From Magicicada septendecula (Eukaryota; Arthropoda; Insecta; Hemiptera; Cicadidae): DNA of 64,000 nucleotides. The stretch is from positions 378,531,910 through 378,595,909 of the forward strand of contig CM068372.1 in NCBI GenBank assembly GCA_034769895.1. The letters are read 5' to 3'. Both the position numbers and the translations under genes were made by a program. The stretch's first letter is position 1. Every line of letters starts with the position of its first letter. This document shows, piece by piece, positions 1 through 11,440 of the stretch. Under the pieces are notes generated by a model, which saw nothing but the letters and a program-made list of their open reading frames with translations, was not told the DNA's origin and searched no databases.

Positions 1-62
1 ACATAAAGTAAAGCTGTCTCACCATTTTGTCTAATAAATATAATACAATTCCTATACTTTAC

Positions 63-178
63 CTGTGCTTGTTTTATACAATTCTGAATATTTGCGATCG
101 GCACGTCAGCTTTCCTTGCTACGTCTATTGCCTGTTGGAGGTGCGGATTTGTAAAAGGATCTGCATTGTTATTGTTTT
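63..178 (-). CDS. TACO1: TACO1 (YebC family) coding exon 2
   Basis: Second coding exon of the same gene. An acceptor TAG (179-181) precedes it and a donor GTAAAG (starting at 62) follows it. Read in phase with exon 1 it gives a glutamate codon split across the intron, then 38 full codons including NADPFTNPHLQQAIDVARK and DVPIANIQNCIKQAQ. These match the YebC pattern of a loop followed by NPxLxxAIxxAxxxxxPxxxIxxxI. It ends in phase 0. It is too short to appear as a long ORF. Later exons must lie beyond position 1. The family assignment is firm; the exon borders follow from the splice consensus and the uninterrupted reading frame. Confidence 0.92.
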
Positions 179-539
179 CTAGAAAAAATTACACAAAAAC
201 CGTAACTAATTACAACCATAACACAGAACAACAATGAACTGAATTCTCACTACATGCTTTATAAAACAGATCACTAAAAACTAAATGTGTGTATGGTGAA
301 GGGTTACTCTTCTTAAGCTGGCCATCCTCTCCCAAAATTTGTAAACCAAAAAAACATCTACTCAGACTTAAAGTAAAAGTTTAAGTGTCTAATTTGTTAA
401 TAATGGTAGAAAATATCAGTCAAATACCTGAGAATTTGGACAGAAGAAATACTGCGGTAAAGAGGAAAAATGATAGCTTTAGAAATATGTATCACATCCA
501 ACAAAAGAGTCAAGAGAAGCATACCAGAGAATAAAAAAT

Positions 540-1620
540 GAAACAAAGAGAATTGTTAAACAAGCCCATATAGACTCATGGGAACGCTTCATAACCACTA
601 TGGAACACAATTTATATGGTAGACAGACTATGGCATATAAAGTGATGAGAACATTGAATAGCTTTGAAAGAGAAAAAATTCATGTTAATATGATTGAGGA
701 AAATGAATGGACAGACCATTATAGGAAGTTATGTTTTGATAGTGCAATATAAAATGATAAAGAATATATAAGTAAGCCCAGTGGAAAAGGTCTAAATAAA
801 TTAACAATGGAATGAAAAGTAGAAAGGCACCAGGACTTAACGGAATAAATGCTGAGTTAATAAAATATGGTGGCACATTATTGCATTTCTGAATTCTCTA
901 TTTTCTAAATAACATGGATGGAAAACAAAATTCTGAAGAATTGATGTGGGCAAAAGTGATTTCATTATATAAAAAGAACAGATATAAATAACTACAAAGG
1001 AATACGCTTGCTGGGCTCAACACACAAAATATATACAAGAATTCTCAATAAGAGATTAAGAGTCATTACATATACATTACCTCTTGAAGAGCAAATGGGT
1101 TTTAGAAAGGGTAGGTCGACTGTGGATGTATTGTTTGTATTACGACAGATAACAGAGAAAAGGCGGGAGTATAACCAGGAAACGTATATAGCTTTTGTTG
1201 ATCTAGAAAAAGCAATTGATAATATACAACATCAAAAGTTATGGAATATTATGGATAGAAGAGGATATCCACAGGATTTAATGAATTCAGTTAAGATCCT
1301 TTACAAAAGAACATCTGTAGTCCTGGATCTGAATGGTAGGCTCTCAGGTGATATTCCAATAAATAAGGGAGTTAGGCAGGGATGCTGTATTTCCCTAACC
1401 TTGTTTAATATATAAATTGACAACATGTTGAGAGCATGGAAATCCAGAGTGACTTCGGGAATACAGATTAACAAATCAATCACTGTTTATAGATGCAGTG
1501 TGCAGAGGGGGTGAAGTTCCAAGGAGAGACCAAAATTGCACATAAGCCAAGGAATGGCCTGTCCGTCAACATCAGTCATCAATATGAACTGATGCGCTGA
1601 TGAATGAATGTGTCATTTGA
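540..1620 (+). pseudogene. LINE reverse-transcriptase fragment
   Basis: Decayed piece of a non-LTR retrotransposon. The pre-RT linker can be read at about 550-730 and 810-870 (the latter with SRKAPGLNGINAELIKYG), in several frames. From 1008 a clean stretch encodes RT fingers and palm: GFRKGRSTVDVLFVLRQ, FVDLEKAIDNIQ (a normally aromatic position replaced by I) and GVRQGCCISLTLFNI, ending at a stop near 1413. The YxDD catalytic box is not present, so the 3' half of RT is missing. The end at about 1600 carries a GATGAATGAATG-type microsatellite tail like other LINE ends in this window. It is dead and antisense to TACO1. Confidence 0.85.
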
Positions 1621-2101
1621 TTTTGCACAAATGATAATTTCTGAATTAGTGTTTACAGCAATGTTGCTTATAATATACCGTACTTAAATGAGTTCATTGC
1701 TATTAGAAAATCGTATTTAAGAAAGCTTTTTACAATATTATTTTTTCAAATTATTTCAGAAAATAGAAATTATCAGTTCTGTAAATAACTTTATCGCTGT
1801 TATACATTGTTGTGACATTACGATTTTACACTTTTTAATAAAATGGTTCCTATTTTTCAAAAACTTTCACTGTTTATTAAATTCTTGGATTTCGTTGTCC
1901 ATGACGTGTCCGTTACTTAACTAAATATAATTATTTCACTACCGACTCGGAACACAAAGTTTTTTTATGGGTAAAAATGTAAAAGTTTACTTCTTGGATT
2001 TCGTTGTCCATGACGTGTCCATTACTTAACTATATATCACTACTGTATTAACGACTCGGAACACTAAGTTTTTTATAAGTAAAATCGTAAAGTTTTACCT
2101 T

Positions 2102-2148
2102 ACAGCCTAAACCGGCTTTCACCTTTAAAAGGTTTCTTCAGAGGCTGC
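2102..2148 (-). ncRNA. Hammerhead ribozyme motif, PLE family 1
   Basis: On the minus strand: stem I GCAGCCU pairs with AGGCUGU (7 bp, one G-U), around core CUGAAGA. One extra A follows, then stem II ACCUU/AAGGU with loop UUA, then GAA, then AGCCGGUU, which is self-complementary and serves as stem III, then a U at the cleavage position. All catalytic core bases of a hammerhead are present. It lies 3' of the GIY-YIG remnant, where PLE hammerheads are known to occur. It reads in the sense direction of TACO1. Confidence 0.72.
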
Positions 2149-2193
2149 CGTAGGTAGCGCTGTCCGTCTTGTTGTTGGCGACGGGATAGATTT

Positions 2194-2700
2194 TCAAAAG
2201 ATCGATGCTGTGTGTGTGTGTGGTGAGATGTGTTCGAATAATGCGTGCGATTTGAATTGTGTTTGTTCGTTTAGGATGTCGTTTTTATTTGTTTTTGTGT
2301 GTTTGTATATTTCTAATTGTTCTAGAGTGTCTAGTTTTCGGCCTTTTGTGTGTACGTGTAGAATGTTCATGTTATTGTCGATGTTTTTATATGTGTGGTT
2401 TGCTTCAATGAGGTGGTTTGCAAATGTGGATTCTGTAGTGGTGTGGAGTGCCTTTGTGTGTTCAATGTATCTCTGTTTGAAGTAACGTCCTGTCTGGCCT
2501 ATGTAGAATTTATTGCAATTTGAGCAATTTAGCTTGTATACACTGGGTAGATTGAATTTGTTTTGTGCATGCGTTTTGATAGTGTGTTCTGTTTTGTTAG
2601 TAGTTTTGTATGCGATTCTGTATCCTGCTTTTTTGAATTTGTGGGCAATTTTTTCAGTTTGTTTGTTGATGTATGTTAGTGTTGTGAACTTGTTGTTTAA
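2194..2700 (-). pseudogene. PLE GIY-YIG endonuclease remnant
   Basis: On the minus strand this reads as the C-terminal endonuclease of a Penelope-like element: VYKLNCSNCNKFYIGQTGR (GIY-YIG core with the CxxC typical of PLEs), then HTKALHTTTESTFANHL, and GRKLDTLEQLEIYKH before a TGA at 2194-2196. The nuclease domain and its 3' end look complete. The reverse transcriptase is absent, so the copy is truncated on its 5' side at about 2700 and cannot move by itself. Confidence 0.88.
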
Positions 2701-2720
2701 AAGTTAAAAATTTACCTTAT

Positions 2721-2763
2721 AACCCGAACCGGTTTTCGCTTTTAAAAAGCCTCTTCAGAGGTT
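2721..2763 (-). ncRNA. Hammerhead ribozyme motif, PLE family 1 (best core)
   Basis: On the minus strand: stem I AACCU/GGGUU (5 bp with one G-U), CUGAAGA, one extra G, stem II GCUUU/AAAGC with loop UUA, GAA, palindrome AACCGGUU as stem III, and C at the cleavage position. No core base is missing. It marks the upstream end of the PLE copy, as expected for a terminal repeat. A plus-strand relative at about 2790-2835 has CAGAAGA instead of CUGAAGA and is probably dead. Confidence 0.72.
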
Positions 2764-3510
2764 TACCTGAGGATACGCAGAGAGGTTTACCTCAGAAGAA
2801 GCTTTTTAAAAGTGAAAACCGGTAAAGGTTGTAAGGTAAAACTTTTGTTTTTACTCATAAAAAACTTTGTGTTCCGAGTCGTTAGTGAAATAGTTGTATT
2901 TGTTTATTAAAGTTTGAATGAAAATTTTCATTTTTAACTCCCACTTCCCAAATTTTGGAAGAGGTTGTAAGCTAATGATATGGTTATAAAATTACATACA
3001 TGTTTATAATTACTGCACATCCTGTTTATACTCGTTGAAAAGGAGAGAAGGAGGTACGATTGACCTACTTTTGCTTAAACATGGTTAAAAATTTAAAAGT
3101 GGTATTTATGTACACATCGTTACCTGGTGCTTGGCGATCACGAAAAGCATGTTCTTGACATTTATAAGCGTACTAAACGAATAAGCAAAACAAAGTACTG
3201 GCGAAAAATTTTCGTTTTACATTTGAGAGTTGCAGAAGTCAGACGAAACGACACGGAATAAGATAATACCAAAATTAATAAAACAAAAAAATTTAACGCT
3301 TGTAAATGTTGTGGTTGGTAGAAATTTTCGTCTACCGTGAGTTGAATGAATTCTTTGCCAGATAGCAAACAACTCAAATTTCCTGTTTTAGGTTATGTTA
3401 CAATAGGAACAGCTTAAATTAGCGTATAATTCAAAATTCCTTATAGATAAACATATAGCACGTTTATTCCTATATACTTTAATACTTTCTATTAATCTTA
3501 AAAAACTTAC

Positions 3511-3679
3511 CGAATATTGTTACTTTAATTCTCTGTCCTAACTTAGAAAACAACTTTGCCTTTTCACTATCTTTTAAAGCTTTCGTGTGTTTAATATTTG
3601 CCCATTTACTGTGACCAGCGTTTCTTGTACTTATTATTAATGGAAGGCCATGGTGACATCTCAAAAGAGTTCGAAACAT
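3511..3679 (-). CDS. TACO1: TACO1 (YebC family) coding exon 1
   Basis: First coding exon of the mitochondrial translational activator of cytochrome c oxidase subunit I, a YebC-family protein that acts on the mitoribosome. The exon encodes 56 residues plus one base. Residues 1-20 are basic with no acidic residue, as expected of a mitochondrial presequence. They are followed by the family signature GHSKWANIKHTK (residues 22-33) and KAKLFSKLGQRIKVTIF. The start is the ATG at 3677-3679, the only one upstream of the signature in frame. The exon ends at a clear splice donor (G then GTAAGT, intron starting at 3510) in phase 1, and translation joins the exon at 63-178 without a break. YebC proteins also occur in bacteria, but the presequence and splice sites make this a eukaryotic nuclear gene. 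The full protein is usually near 280-300 residues, so most of the gene lies left of the window. Confidence 0.93.
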
Positions 3680-3900
3680 TATTTCTGTAAAACCGGTAAT
3701 ATAGTAAATATACGCAGAGAGGTTATATCATGGTGTCAAGGTTGTTTTTTAAAAAAGTAGCCATGTAGCCAATTTTATAAAGTATCGAAAAGTGTATATC
3801 GATAGATGAACAGATGAGATGGAGTTGGCGTTTGGGATTAATTTGAAGAGTGCAAGATTATTTACGTATGAGGTGAATTTACAATTGATGCTGGTAAATA
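3680..3900. promoter_or_regulatory. Presumed TACO1 promoter region
   Basis: The 220 bp between the TACO1 start codon and the edge of the duplicated segment at about 3901. No gene or repeat is seen here, so it is the likely place for the TACO1 promoter and 5' UTR. I see no diagnostic core-promoter motif; the assignment is by position only. Confidence 0.35.
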
Positions 3901-4179
3901 TACAAAATTTCGGATCTATGTTCTTTTTCTTTACGGCAAAATCAAACTTCCGTCTCCGCGTTTGTACTTTATTTTGGTGTCCGATGTGTACTACACGTTT
4001 TCTTCACAAGTAACGTATGGCAGTTTATGGAGGTTATGTACAATAATGTAACTTAAATAAAATTTACTTTGTCAGTGTGCATTAAAAGGGTGTATTTATT
4101 GGAAGTACAGAAATTACTTTCCATTTATCGCAGATAATTACGGTACAGAGACGATTTTTGGAGGTTGTGTCTACGTTTA

Positions 4180-4564
4180 GGCACCGAGGATCTGAGGAGA
4201 ATCTATGGCCCTGTGAGGGAAAACAACATTTGGAGGCGACTGCATAATCGAGAGTTGTACGAAAGGTTTAAAGATCTTCCGATCGTGCAACTCATACAAA
4301 TTAACAGATTGCGTTGGGCTGGTCATGTGCAGAGAATGGCGGAGGATAGAATCCTAAAAAGAGTGATGAATTATTTGCCGATGGGAAGGAGAAGGAAGGG
4401 AAGACTGCGTACAAGATGGCTGGACCAGGTTGGTAAGGAGACGGTGAGGCTGGGTGCAGCAAACTGGTGGACATTGGCCGGGAGTAGAGACCAGTGGGGA
4501 AGATTTCTTTTGGAGGCCAGGGCCCAGACTGGGCTGTAGCGCGGAGGATGTATGTATGAATGTA
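4180..4564 (+). mobile_element. 5'-truncated LINE insertion
   Basis: Flanked by a 14 bp target duplication TGTGTCTACGTTTA (4166-4179 and 4565-4578). The insert encodes the C-terminal tail of a LINE ORF2 protein: RLRWAGHVQRMAEDRI, then a GRRRKGRLRTRWLDQV stretch, then WWTLAGSRDQWGRFLLEARA before a stop at about 4539, followed by a TGTATG-type repeat tail. The inverted duplicate near 46720-46750 has the same flanking sequence with one target copy and no insert, so this is a direct filled/empty-site pair. The insertion is therefore younger than the duplication. Confidence 0.92.
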
Positions 4565-5154
4565 TGTGTCTACGTTTAACAATATAACTTAACCTTTTAG
4601 ATTTTTAAAATTAATTAAACTTAACAAACATTTCCTTAGTTAGTGCACATTAAAAGGCTGTATTTATTGTATGGATAAAAGGCTGTATTTATTCGAAGTA
4701 CCGGAATTAAAACCTAGTTCCAGTTACTACGGTCTGAATTAATGCAAATAAAATTGGAGAATCTCGTAAACATATTAAAGAATGGTTGTATATTACACAC
4801 AAAATTATTACAGTACGGACCTTTGTTAATGAATAGAAACAAATAGGACTCTATACTTTAGTATGTACCAATACATACTAATTCACCTTTTTTCAAGTAC
4901 AGCATCTATTGTTTTTTCATACTCTTAAAAGAAGGTCATTAACAATATTTTAGTTACTTGTGAAGAAAACAGATATAACATTTCCAAACAAGAAATCTTC
5001 AATTCTGACCCTATTTGTTTTATTAAAACTGGAGTTTCTATTGCAGGTTTTTAAGTCCACTAACTACTTAATTTAATATACATAATTGTTCCTGATCTTG
5101 TTGGGTAACATTATATTAATACATCTGCTTCCTACTCATATACGCAAACAATTT

Positions 5155-6005
5155 TTTTAATGTACGGTCCTAAACATCTTTAAAATTTAGACAAAGTCTA
5201 TTGAGCTATTTGACCTAACCTGAATTACTACATCTAAGAATATCTTGTTAGGTCATGTAGCTTTATTTATACATTTAATGGATCTTAATTAGTACACTAA
5301 CAGCACTGCTCTGTCTTACAGTAACACAACACGTTACACTAACTCAAAAGAATTTCTTGTTTTCAGTTTAAGAAAGTTGAAATTGTATATTTCTTTTCTT
5401 TTCCATTCACTTTTTATGGAAACGTGCTTTACATTAATATGTGTACCCTTACTATATTTTGGTCCTAAACATCTTTATCAACACTTTATATCTTTAAAAT
5501 TTAGTGTTCCGAGTCGTTAATGTAATAGTGGTATTTAAAATTTAGATAAAGTGTAATGAGCAATTTGGCTTAACTTGAATTTACATGACCTGGCTCAGAA
5601 CAACTTTGTTTTGGCAAATACAAAGATGAAGACTGTACACCCTGGTTGCAATTTCTTTAGGGCTCACACCTGCTGCCTGGCTTAGTTCTATAACATGATC
5701 AGGAAGAAAGGAATCAACTCGAACTTGCAACCACTGTGGAAAGGCTTGTACACCATCACCAAGAAGATTAATGATGTCATCTACGAATAACTCATTAGGC
5801 CATTTAGCTTTATTTATACATTTAATGCATCGTAATTTGTACACTAACAGCACTGCTCTGTCTTACAGTAACACAATACATTACACTAACTCTAAAGAAT
5901 TTCTTGTTTTCAGTTTAAAAAAGTTGAAATTATGTATTTCTTTTCTTTTCCATTCACTTTTTGTGAAACGACCTACATTAATATGTGTACACTTACTATA
6001 TTGAA
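5155..6005. repeat. Tandem duplication within the left segment copy
   Basis: A unit starting near the TTTAAAATTTAGA word and running through the AGCTTTATTTATACATTTAA and ACTAACAGCACTGCTCTGTC words occurs twice (about 5185-5460 and 5540-6000). The inverted copy at 45.8-46.1 kb has it once. Between the units (about 5504-5535) lies a 30 bp scrap of the family 1 PLE terminus (TGTTCCGAGTCGTTAATG). Confidence 0.7.
5581..5797 (-). other. Unrecognised exon-like ORF
   Basis: Minus-strand open frame whose conserved-looking part reads DDIINLLGDGVQAFPQWLQ then VRVDSFLPDHVIELSQAAGV and SPKEIATRVYSLH. The frame is preceded by TTCGTAG (acceptor-like, ending about 5791) and contains a donor-like CAGGTGTGAG after ELSQAA (about 5668). 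Codon choice and composition look more like real protein than the surrounding AT-rich ORFs. I do not recognise the family. It is present only in the left copy of the inverted duplication, so it may be an exon carried in by another element, or a chance ORF. Confidence 0.3.
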
Positions 6006-7129
6006 ATCCAATGTTCACTATCCAATAGTTAAAAATATTGTGGAATTGTGAAATTAGTAACACTATGTACTAATGTAACACTATGTGTGCCTTAATAAGT
6101 TATTGATTATTCTAACTGATACATTGCCATGCCATTATCATATGACAGTTCTCAGAGGTTCAGTAATAGTCATCTTTGCTGTTAACATGGACACATCTTG
6201 CATATGTTCATTTCTTACAAGTTCTTCTCTTTACAGGACTAATAGTTTTGTAATAAACTCAATTGTTTGTTATTACATTTTCAATTGTTACCCTTAACAT
6301 TTTGACGTCATCATAAAATAACTGTTGAGAAACTGAGAGCTCTTTTTTAAAAAGACTTTTCATTAATAAAGTTACTTATAAGTAGGCGTACTTAAATTTG
6401 TACTCATAATATGAGGTTCAGAATTAAGAAAAGGTGAAATCAACTCGTTACACTGAAAAACTTCTAGGTATACTACTACTGATTGGAAAAGACAAGATAA
6501 CTCAGGGTGAACTTTTTTTCAAACCTTTTAACACCATGGATTCTGTGTTTATCCACAGTTACTTCACCCTTTTTTACATTTTATCAACTTGTGTTCCCAG
6601 AGTCACACTATTCTGAATTGTTCTTAAAATTTCCATTTAGGATTAGACCCATCTATACTTATGTGTAGTACTTTATTAACATGCAGATTTATTCCTAGTA
6701 GAGTTATCTTCGAATCCCTTGAAGAAGCTGAAAAATTAGGGAGTCAAAGAAACATAGAATTCAAGTAGCAAGTTTCCACTACTTTATAAAACATAGCCTA
6801 GAAGCAAACTTTGACATCCGGTAACTGTTGCTGAGAAACCTTACTAAGGGGCTTATAAAAAAAAAATTACAAGCTTGCTCTTTTGAACATCTGATGAAAA
6901 CGTTTTGTAAAGTGTACCTAACGTCCTTGTATTCCATACTTCCAGCAGTTTTACATGATACATTCCTAACACGAATAAGAAAAGTTTAAATCTGCTTATG
7001 ATATAAAGGAGTGATAGTTATTTGCAGACTGACAGGGTTATAAAATAATTCTGAAAGAATTGTTGCTTTTACAACACCATCCTTTATAAAGTGACTACTC
7101 AAATCTGCCAGTTTTTCACAGAAACTGAA

Positions 7130-7635
7130 GTTTGATGATTAGATCCATCATGACCTAGTGATGCTCCAAACATTTCAAGGATTCTCCTAGCCTTAAAAAA
7201 CTGGACGGCCTCATTGATTGACATGACTAATGTTAAATTTACTTTGGGATACTTCCAAACATAATACAGTTTACAATAAACAAAATTGTATGCCTATCTA
7301 ATTTTTCCAGAACTATGTACACATAGCAAAAATAGAATTTTCTACAAGTTTACATTAAAAGAAAATGATGAAAGTACTGTTTGATTTTAACAAATATTGA
7401 CAATTTTGCCCAATACAGAAATGAAGTGAATTGACAGACAAATTGTCTACCTAGTGATGGTCCAAACATTTCAAGGATTCTCCTGGCCTTAAAAAACTGG
7501 ACTGGCCTCATTGATTGACATGACTAATGTTAAATTTACTTTGGGATATTTCCAAATATAATACAGTTTACAATAAACAAACAAAATTTTATGCCTGTCT
7601 AATTTTTCCAGAACTGTATACACATAATTTGTTCT
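7130..7635. repeat. Tandem duplication, two units of about 190 bp
   Basis: Two near-identical blocks, about 7155-7330 and 7449-7630, share CCAAACATTTCAAGGATTCT, TTGATTGACATGACTAATG and AATTTTTCCAGAACT. The second follows the end of the large inverted duplication at about 7452. The right copy of that duplication (44760-44950) carries one block. Confidence 0.75.
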
Positions 7636-7844
7636 GGATAGAACATTTATTAAACAATAATACTATTTGATGCAAATAATTAAAATATTGGTACGGAGAA
7701 CCATACATGACTTCCATGTTTTAAGATTTATATTTAAAATCATTTTAGAAATGAAATATTTCCACAGAAACTACTTCTATCTTCAACCTCAACCACAGAA
7801 TTGTGGTCACTAACATACCAACTCACGTTAGTGAACTCGATTTT

Positions 7845-7930
7845 CACTGATGATGGCAGTCGATGGCACTTCCGAAACATCTGGTTTTGCAGAAAACATT
7901 GGACCACGGCCAAACAGCCTGTGAAGGAAT
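7845..7930 (+). repeat. Degenerate hammerhead-type terminal fragment, PLE-like
   Basis: Contains CTGATGATGGCAG, a partly paired stem and CCGAAACATC, followed by GACCACGGCCAAACAGCC. The same order of blocks occurs at 60380-60460 in a foldback element. The core resembles a hammerhead, but stem II has a mismatch and the stem III palindrome is broken (ACAU), so activity is doubtful. Confidence 0.45.
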
Positions 7931-7939
7931 TTTTTCAAC

Positions 7940-10900
7940 AAACTACTTCTTTGTTGCCGATAACGTAGTACACATATAAAAAATTATCCCCTCCCCTTCA
8001 CCTATCATTTTCATTTATAGAAAATAATCCCCTCCCCCTTCAACTTCCCCCTACCCCTTTTCATTTATAGATATTTCATCTACCTTTCTACAGTGGATTA
8101 TTGTGACCTTCTTTTCAGGATAATTTATTTATCAAAATTAAGTACTTTACTCTTGTTAAAACATAAAACGTTGCAGGTAAACTACCCCTTCTCCTTAACC
8201 GATCTTCACCAAAATCAACAGACCTTGAGTCCTTACAATATGCAAAAAATTATTTGAATTTGCGGCAGTTATCGTTCACCATAGACAAAATTCTACACAC
8301 AGACATCTTTCAAAAAATGACTTTTCTTCATGTTTTGAGGGTAGTACAATCAGAATCAGCCCTTATCTCGAATGCGATTTTTTTTCCATCTGTTTCCTTG
8401 TGGAAGATGGAAGTAAAAACAATATCCTTTTTTTATAATATGTATTGCACATGTTTTCTAACATGGGACGCTAATTATTAGATAAAATGGTTACCTTCAT
8501 TTAAGCCAGCTTCAACTCACTGTGTACTTTCTCAGAGGCCATATGTTCTTTTTAACGTTGCCGAACATAAATTGATGTTAAATTAAAAATAAAGTAAAGG
8601 CTTAGCACCTGAAGTTTGCAATGTTCAAGTTGAAGAATCTATTTAATTATTGCACTTAACTTGATATAAGTACCGATTACATTTCAGGATTATTATTTTC
8701 AGAAATAATGTATGTAAACCAGTTTTCCCCATATGAAGTTAGTTAAAATTCTTTAGTGCATAGCATTCCAGGCCTTTATGGTAGTAGATTTGTATTACTA
8801 AATTTGAATTTACACAAATAATTCTCTTTGATTAACCAGAGTTACAAACACAAACTAAATGTTGAGTTATAAATTCAGCTAAAATACTATTCCAAAAACT
8901 TACCTTGTTACTAGAATATGTGACATGATGAACTTTTCATCTTAAATAGTTTAAATACTTTGTGTTGAGAGTTAAGCATTTTAATAATTTTTATTTATGC
9001 AGGCGTATAGCAAAATCTGATCATCATGAAAAAGGAATAAGGCATTTTGTAATAGCAATTAACTGATTAGTTCCTGCTGTATTACCGACTCATATTACAA
9101 GACCAATTTTTGTTTAATTGAAAAGATATAGTTTAATTGTTTCTTTTGGTGCAATCTGTAAATTACATGACACACATCCATAAAGGTTTGAAAATATGCT
9201 TATTGCAGTTTGATAGGAATACATTCTCAAAAAACTAATACAAATTTGTTATGTCTGATCACACCAGCTATCCTTTTTATTTGAAATGAGCCTTTTATCC
9301 AAATTTATCACATAGTATTGTGCCAAGATATATCACTACATTTGTATACTGTAATACAGTAGTGTTAGAATATTATCATTCCACTAATATTACCCTAACA
9401 TAAATAAATATACATTATATACACATCTTTTGACATAATCATCCTTTCACTTATCACTTTTTGCCTATCCATTTATTTGATGAATATATATTTAACGATT
9501 TATGTAAAATACAACAGGTGTTTAACGGACATGTACTATGTGTAGACCTCTTATTTCCCTCCTCGGCAGGTCGAAGCTCAATTGGCACTAGAGTTGGGTA
9601 TGAAATTATGCTATGCTCATAGTCTGTCTGTTAGCAGCTAGTGGCATCTATTGACATTCACTCATGTCAAATTACAGAGTTGGTAAAGGATGTTCGAAAT
9701 TTGAATGTGAACAAATTAATAGTTAAATAATTAATATAATGGAAGTATCACATATATAATGTATGTAAATGTAATTGTGAAAAAACGATGTAGGGCCTAC
9801 TTCATATACAGATCAGAAGTAAATGATGAACTATTCTCTTTACGTAATAAGCCAAATTACTAAACAATATATATTTTTAAAAGCTTCTTATCATATTGAG
9901 ACGAAATGGAGCGGCATTTGAAACATCTCTCAGGTACAAAAACAACGTAACAACCTTTACAAAATTTGCCACCCGTAGGCAGTTGCCTACTTTGCCTATG
10001 CATAAATCTGCCTCTGATGTACATGCTAAATGCACCTGAACAGTAGTAAGAATGACTTAGTATCCTGTTGAATTATTCACTGTTCTGACGGATGATACGC
10101 AAATACTGGAAGGTAGGATGTGAGAGCCAGCAATAACCTTAAATAAAACTCTCATATATTTCAGTTATTACACAGTGTTCTGTTTATTACAGACAAGTGC
10201 TTGGTTTGATAATTTTTTTAAAAATAAAATTGTATATTTTACTGTAGCTTGACAGAAAGTGTAAAAATGTAAAATAAAAACGGCATGACAAGTGTAAATA
10301 AAAAGTGAACACTTTACAGTAGCACAAAAAATGACAAAAATTTAGACAATGAAATACTACAGTTCAGTTAAAAATACTGCAATCTCCCTCACACAAAATT
10401 TTAAAGAATAAAGACATTATCAACACCACAACAAAATAGGTTTTTTGGAGCAAAAGGAAACACAATGGAAAGGCATCTCAGGTATATTGCTTTGAAATTA
10501 TGGTTTCAAAATGTTTAGCGAAAAGAATAAAGAAATGCTAGCATTAACAATCCAACAATGTATCGAAAAGATCAGGATCTTGCTAGGTACATTATAGGGA
10601 AAATTGATTTTGTAGCTACTGTTGGATGTTTGTTTCTATAAAAAATAATTGCAATGTCTAATAAATTATGGTACATATTTAATCATTTATTGAATAATTT
10701 TGTCATTTATATAATTTTGTTTATTTTTTAATTTCTATAGATACTTTTGGTGTGTTTGTTGTAATTTTGTGGTTTACATTATCTTTTGTGATTAAATCAT
10801 TTGGTATAAACTGTTCCAGTTTATAAAATACACCTCACAGTTTTAACATACAATATATGTAGTAACACCTGTATACATAGTAACAGGTATATCAATATGC

Positions 10901-11440
10901 CTGTAATCACAGGTATGGGAAAGTAATGGCAAATCTTGCATAATCTTGTTATCAGTTATTGTTATTGTTTGGCTAGTGCTATTAAATTCATATTGGCCCA
11001 AAGTGATGACAAAAAGAATTTATTGTATTTGTTTACAGTCAACAGTGTAGATTCCAGGTGATGATTTGAAATTTACATAAATTAATTTTCACTCACATGA
11101 ATGAAGTTGCAACCGTAAAGAAATACAGAATATATTTTTTATGGCAGCAGACAAGACAGAACACTTGTATTTTGCCTTTTATGTGTGTACATACATTCAG
11201 ACATTTATTTGGATTGACTTCTGCAAGCTTGAAAATCAGATAACAATAATGTTTTATATTTTACATTAGTGTATATGTAAAATTATAATCCTCAAAGTAT
11301 AATATTTAATTAATTGGGATGTTTCGTTAAATTGTTACAACGGTCTCACCGATCGTCACATAGTACAGTGGAAACCAAAATAAAACACACTTATCAATTT
11401 GCTAATTGATATTATTATATTATCACATAATACAATATAC
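7940..11440. other. No gene recognised
   Basis: AT-rich DNA without convincing coding sequence. There is a short pyrimidine-rich duplication (CCCCTCCCCTTCA-type words at about 7985-8060). The ORF at 8254-8481 lacks similarity to anything I know. A somewhat GC-richer block lies at about 9530-9680. Confidence 0.6.

Larger units (their letters stand above)
1882..2900 (-). mobile_element. Penelope-like element, hammerhead family 1, truncated
   Basis: An insertion of about 1.02 kb flanked by an 11 bp target duplication TGTTTATTAAA (1871-1881 and 2901-2911). The middle encodes the C-terminal GIY-YIG part of a PLE protein on the minus strand. Both ends carry the same terminal sequence in opposite orientation (words such as CCGACTCGGAACACAAAG and the inverse). 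The left end is doubled (1882-1990 and 1991-2150). Hammerhead motifs sit at both junctions. Shorter relatives that keep only the terminal arms occur at 22727, 32650 and 47991. It lies in TACO1 intron 1. Confidence 0.85.
179..3510 (-). other. TACO1 intron 1 (3.3 kb, TE-filled)
   Basis: Intron between the two TACO1 exons, bounded by GTAAGT (3510 side) and TAG (179 side). It holds an antisense LINE fragment (about 540-1620) and a PLE (1882-2900) whose coding remnant and two best hammerhead motifs read in the same direction as TACO1. The stretches 185-540, 1620-1870 and 2912-3500 show no coding or repeat signal that I recognise. Confidence 0.88.
3901..7452. repeat. Duplicated segment, left copy
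   Basis: Matches the window at about 44645-47008 in inverted orientation. Landmarks shared in the same order include the sequences around 3990, 4140, 4740, 4900, 5210, 5800-6000, 6085-6300, 6434-6616 and 7380-7450. The left copy is longer because it holds a LINE insertion (4180-4564), an extra partial copy of an internal unit (about 5155-5470 repeated at about 5775-6000), and a block around 5540-5770 absent on the right. No protein-coding function is evident; matching short ORFs at 6434-6616 and 45209-45391 are near-identical but look like chance ORFs. Confidence 0.85.

Noticed and set aside
63-3679. YebC-like protein as bacterial contamination
   Set aside because: It is split by a 3.3 kb intron with standard splice sites and begins with a presequence, so it is nuclear TACO1.
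6434-6616. Near-identical 60-residue ORFs in both copies of the inverted duplication as a conserved gene
   Set aside because: The similarity is explained by the DNA duplication; there is no domain and no sign of codon-level selection that I can see.
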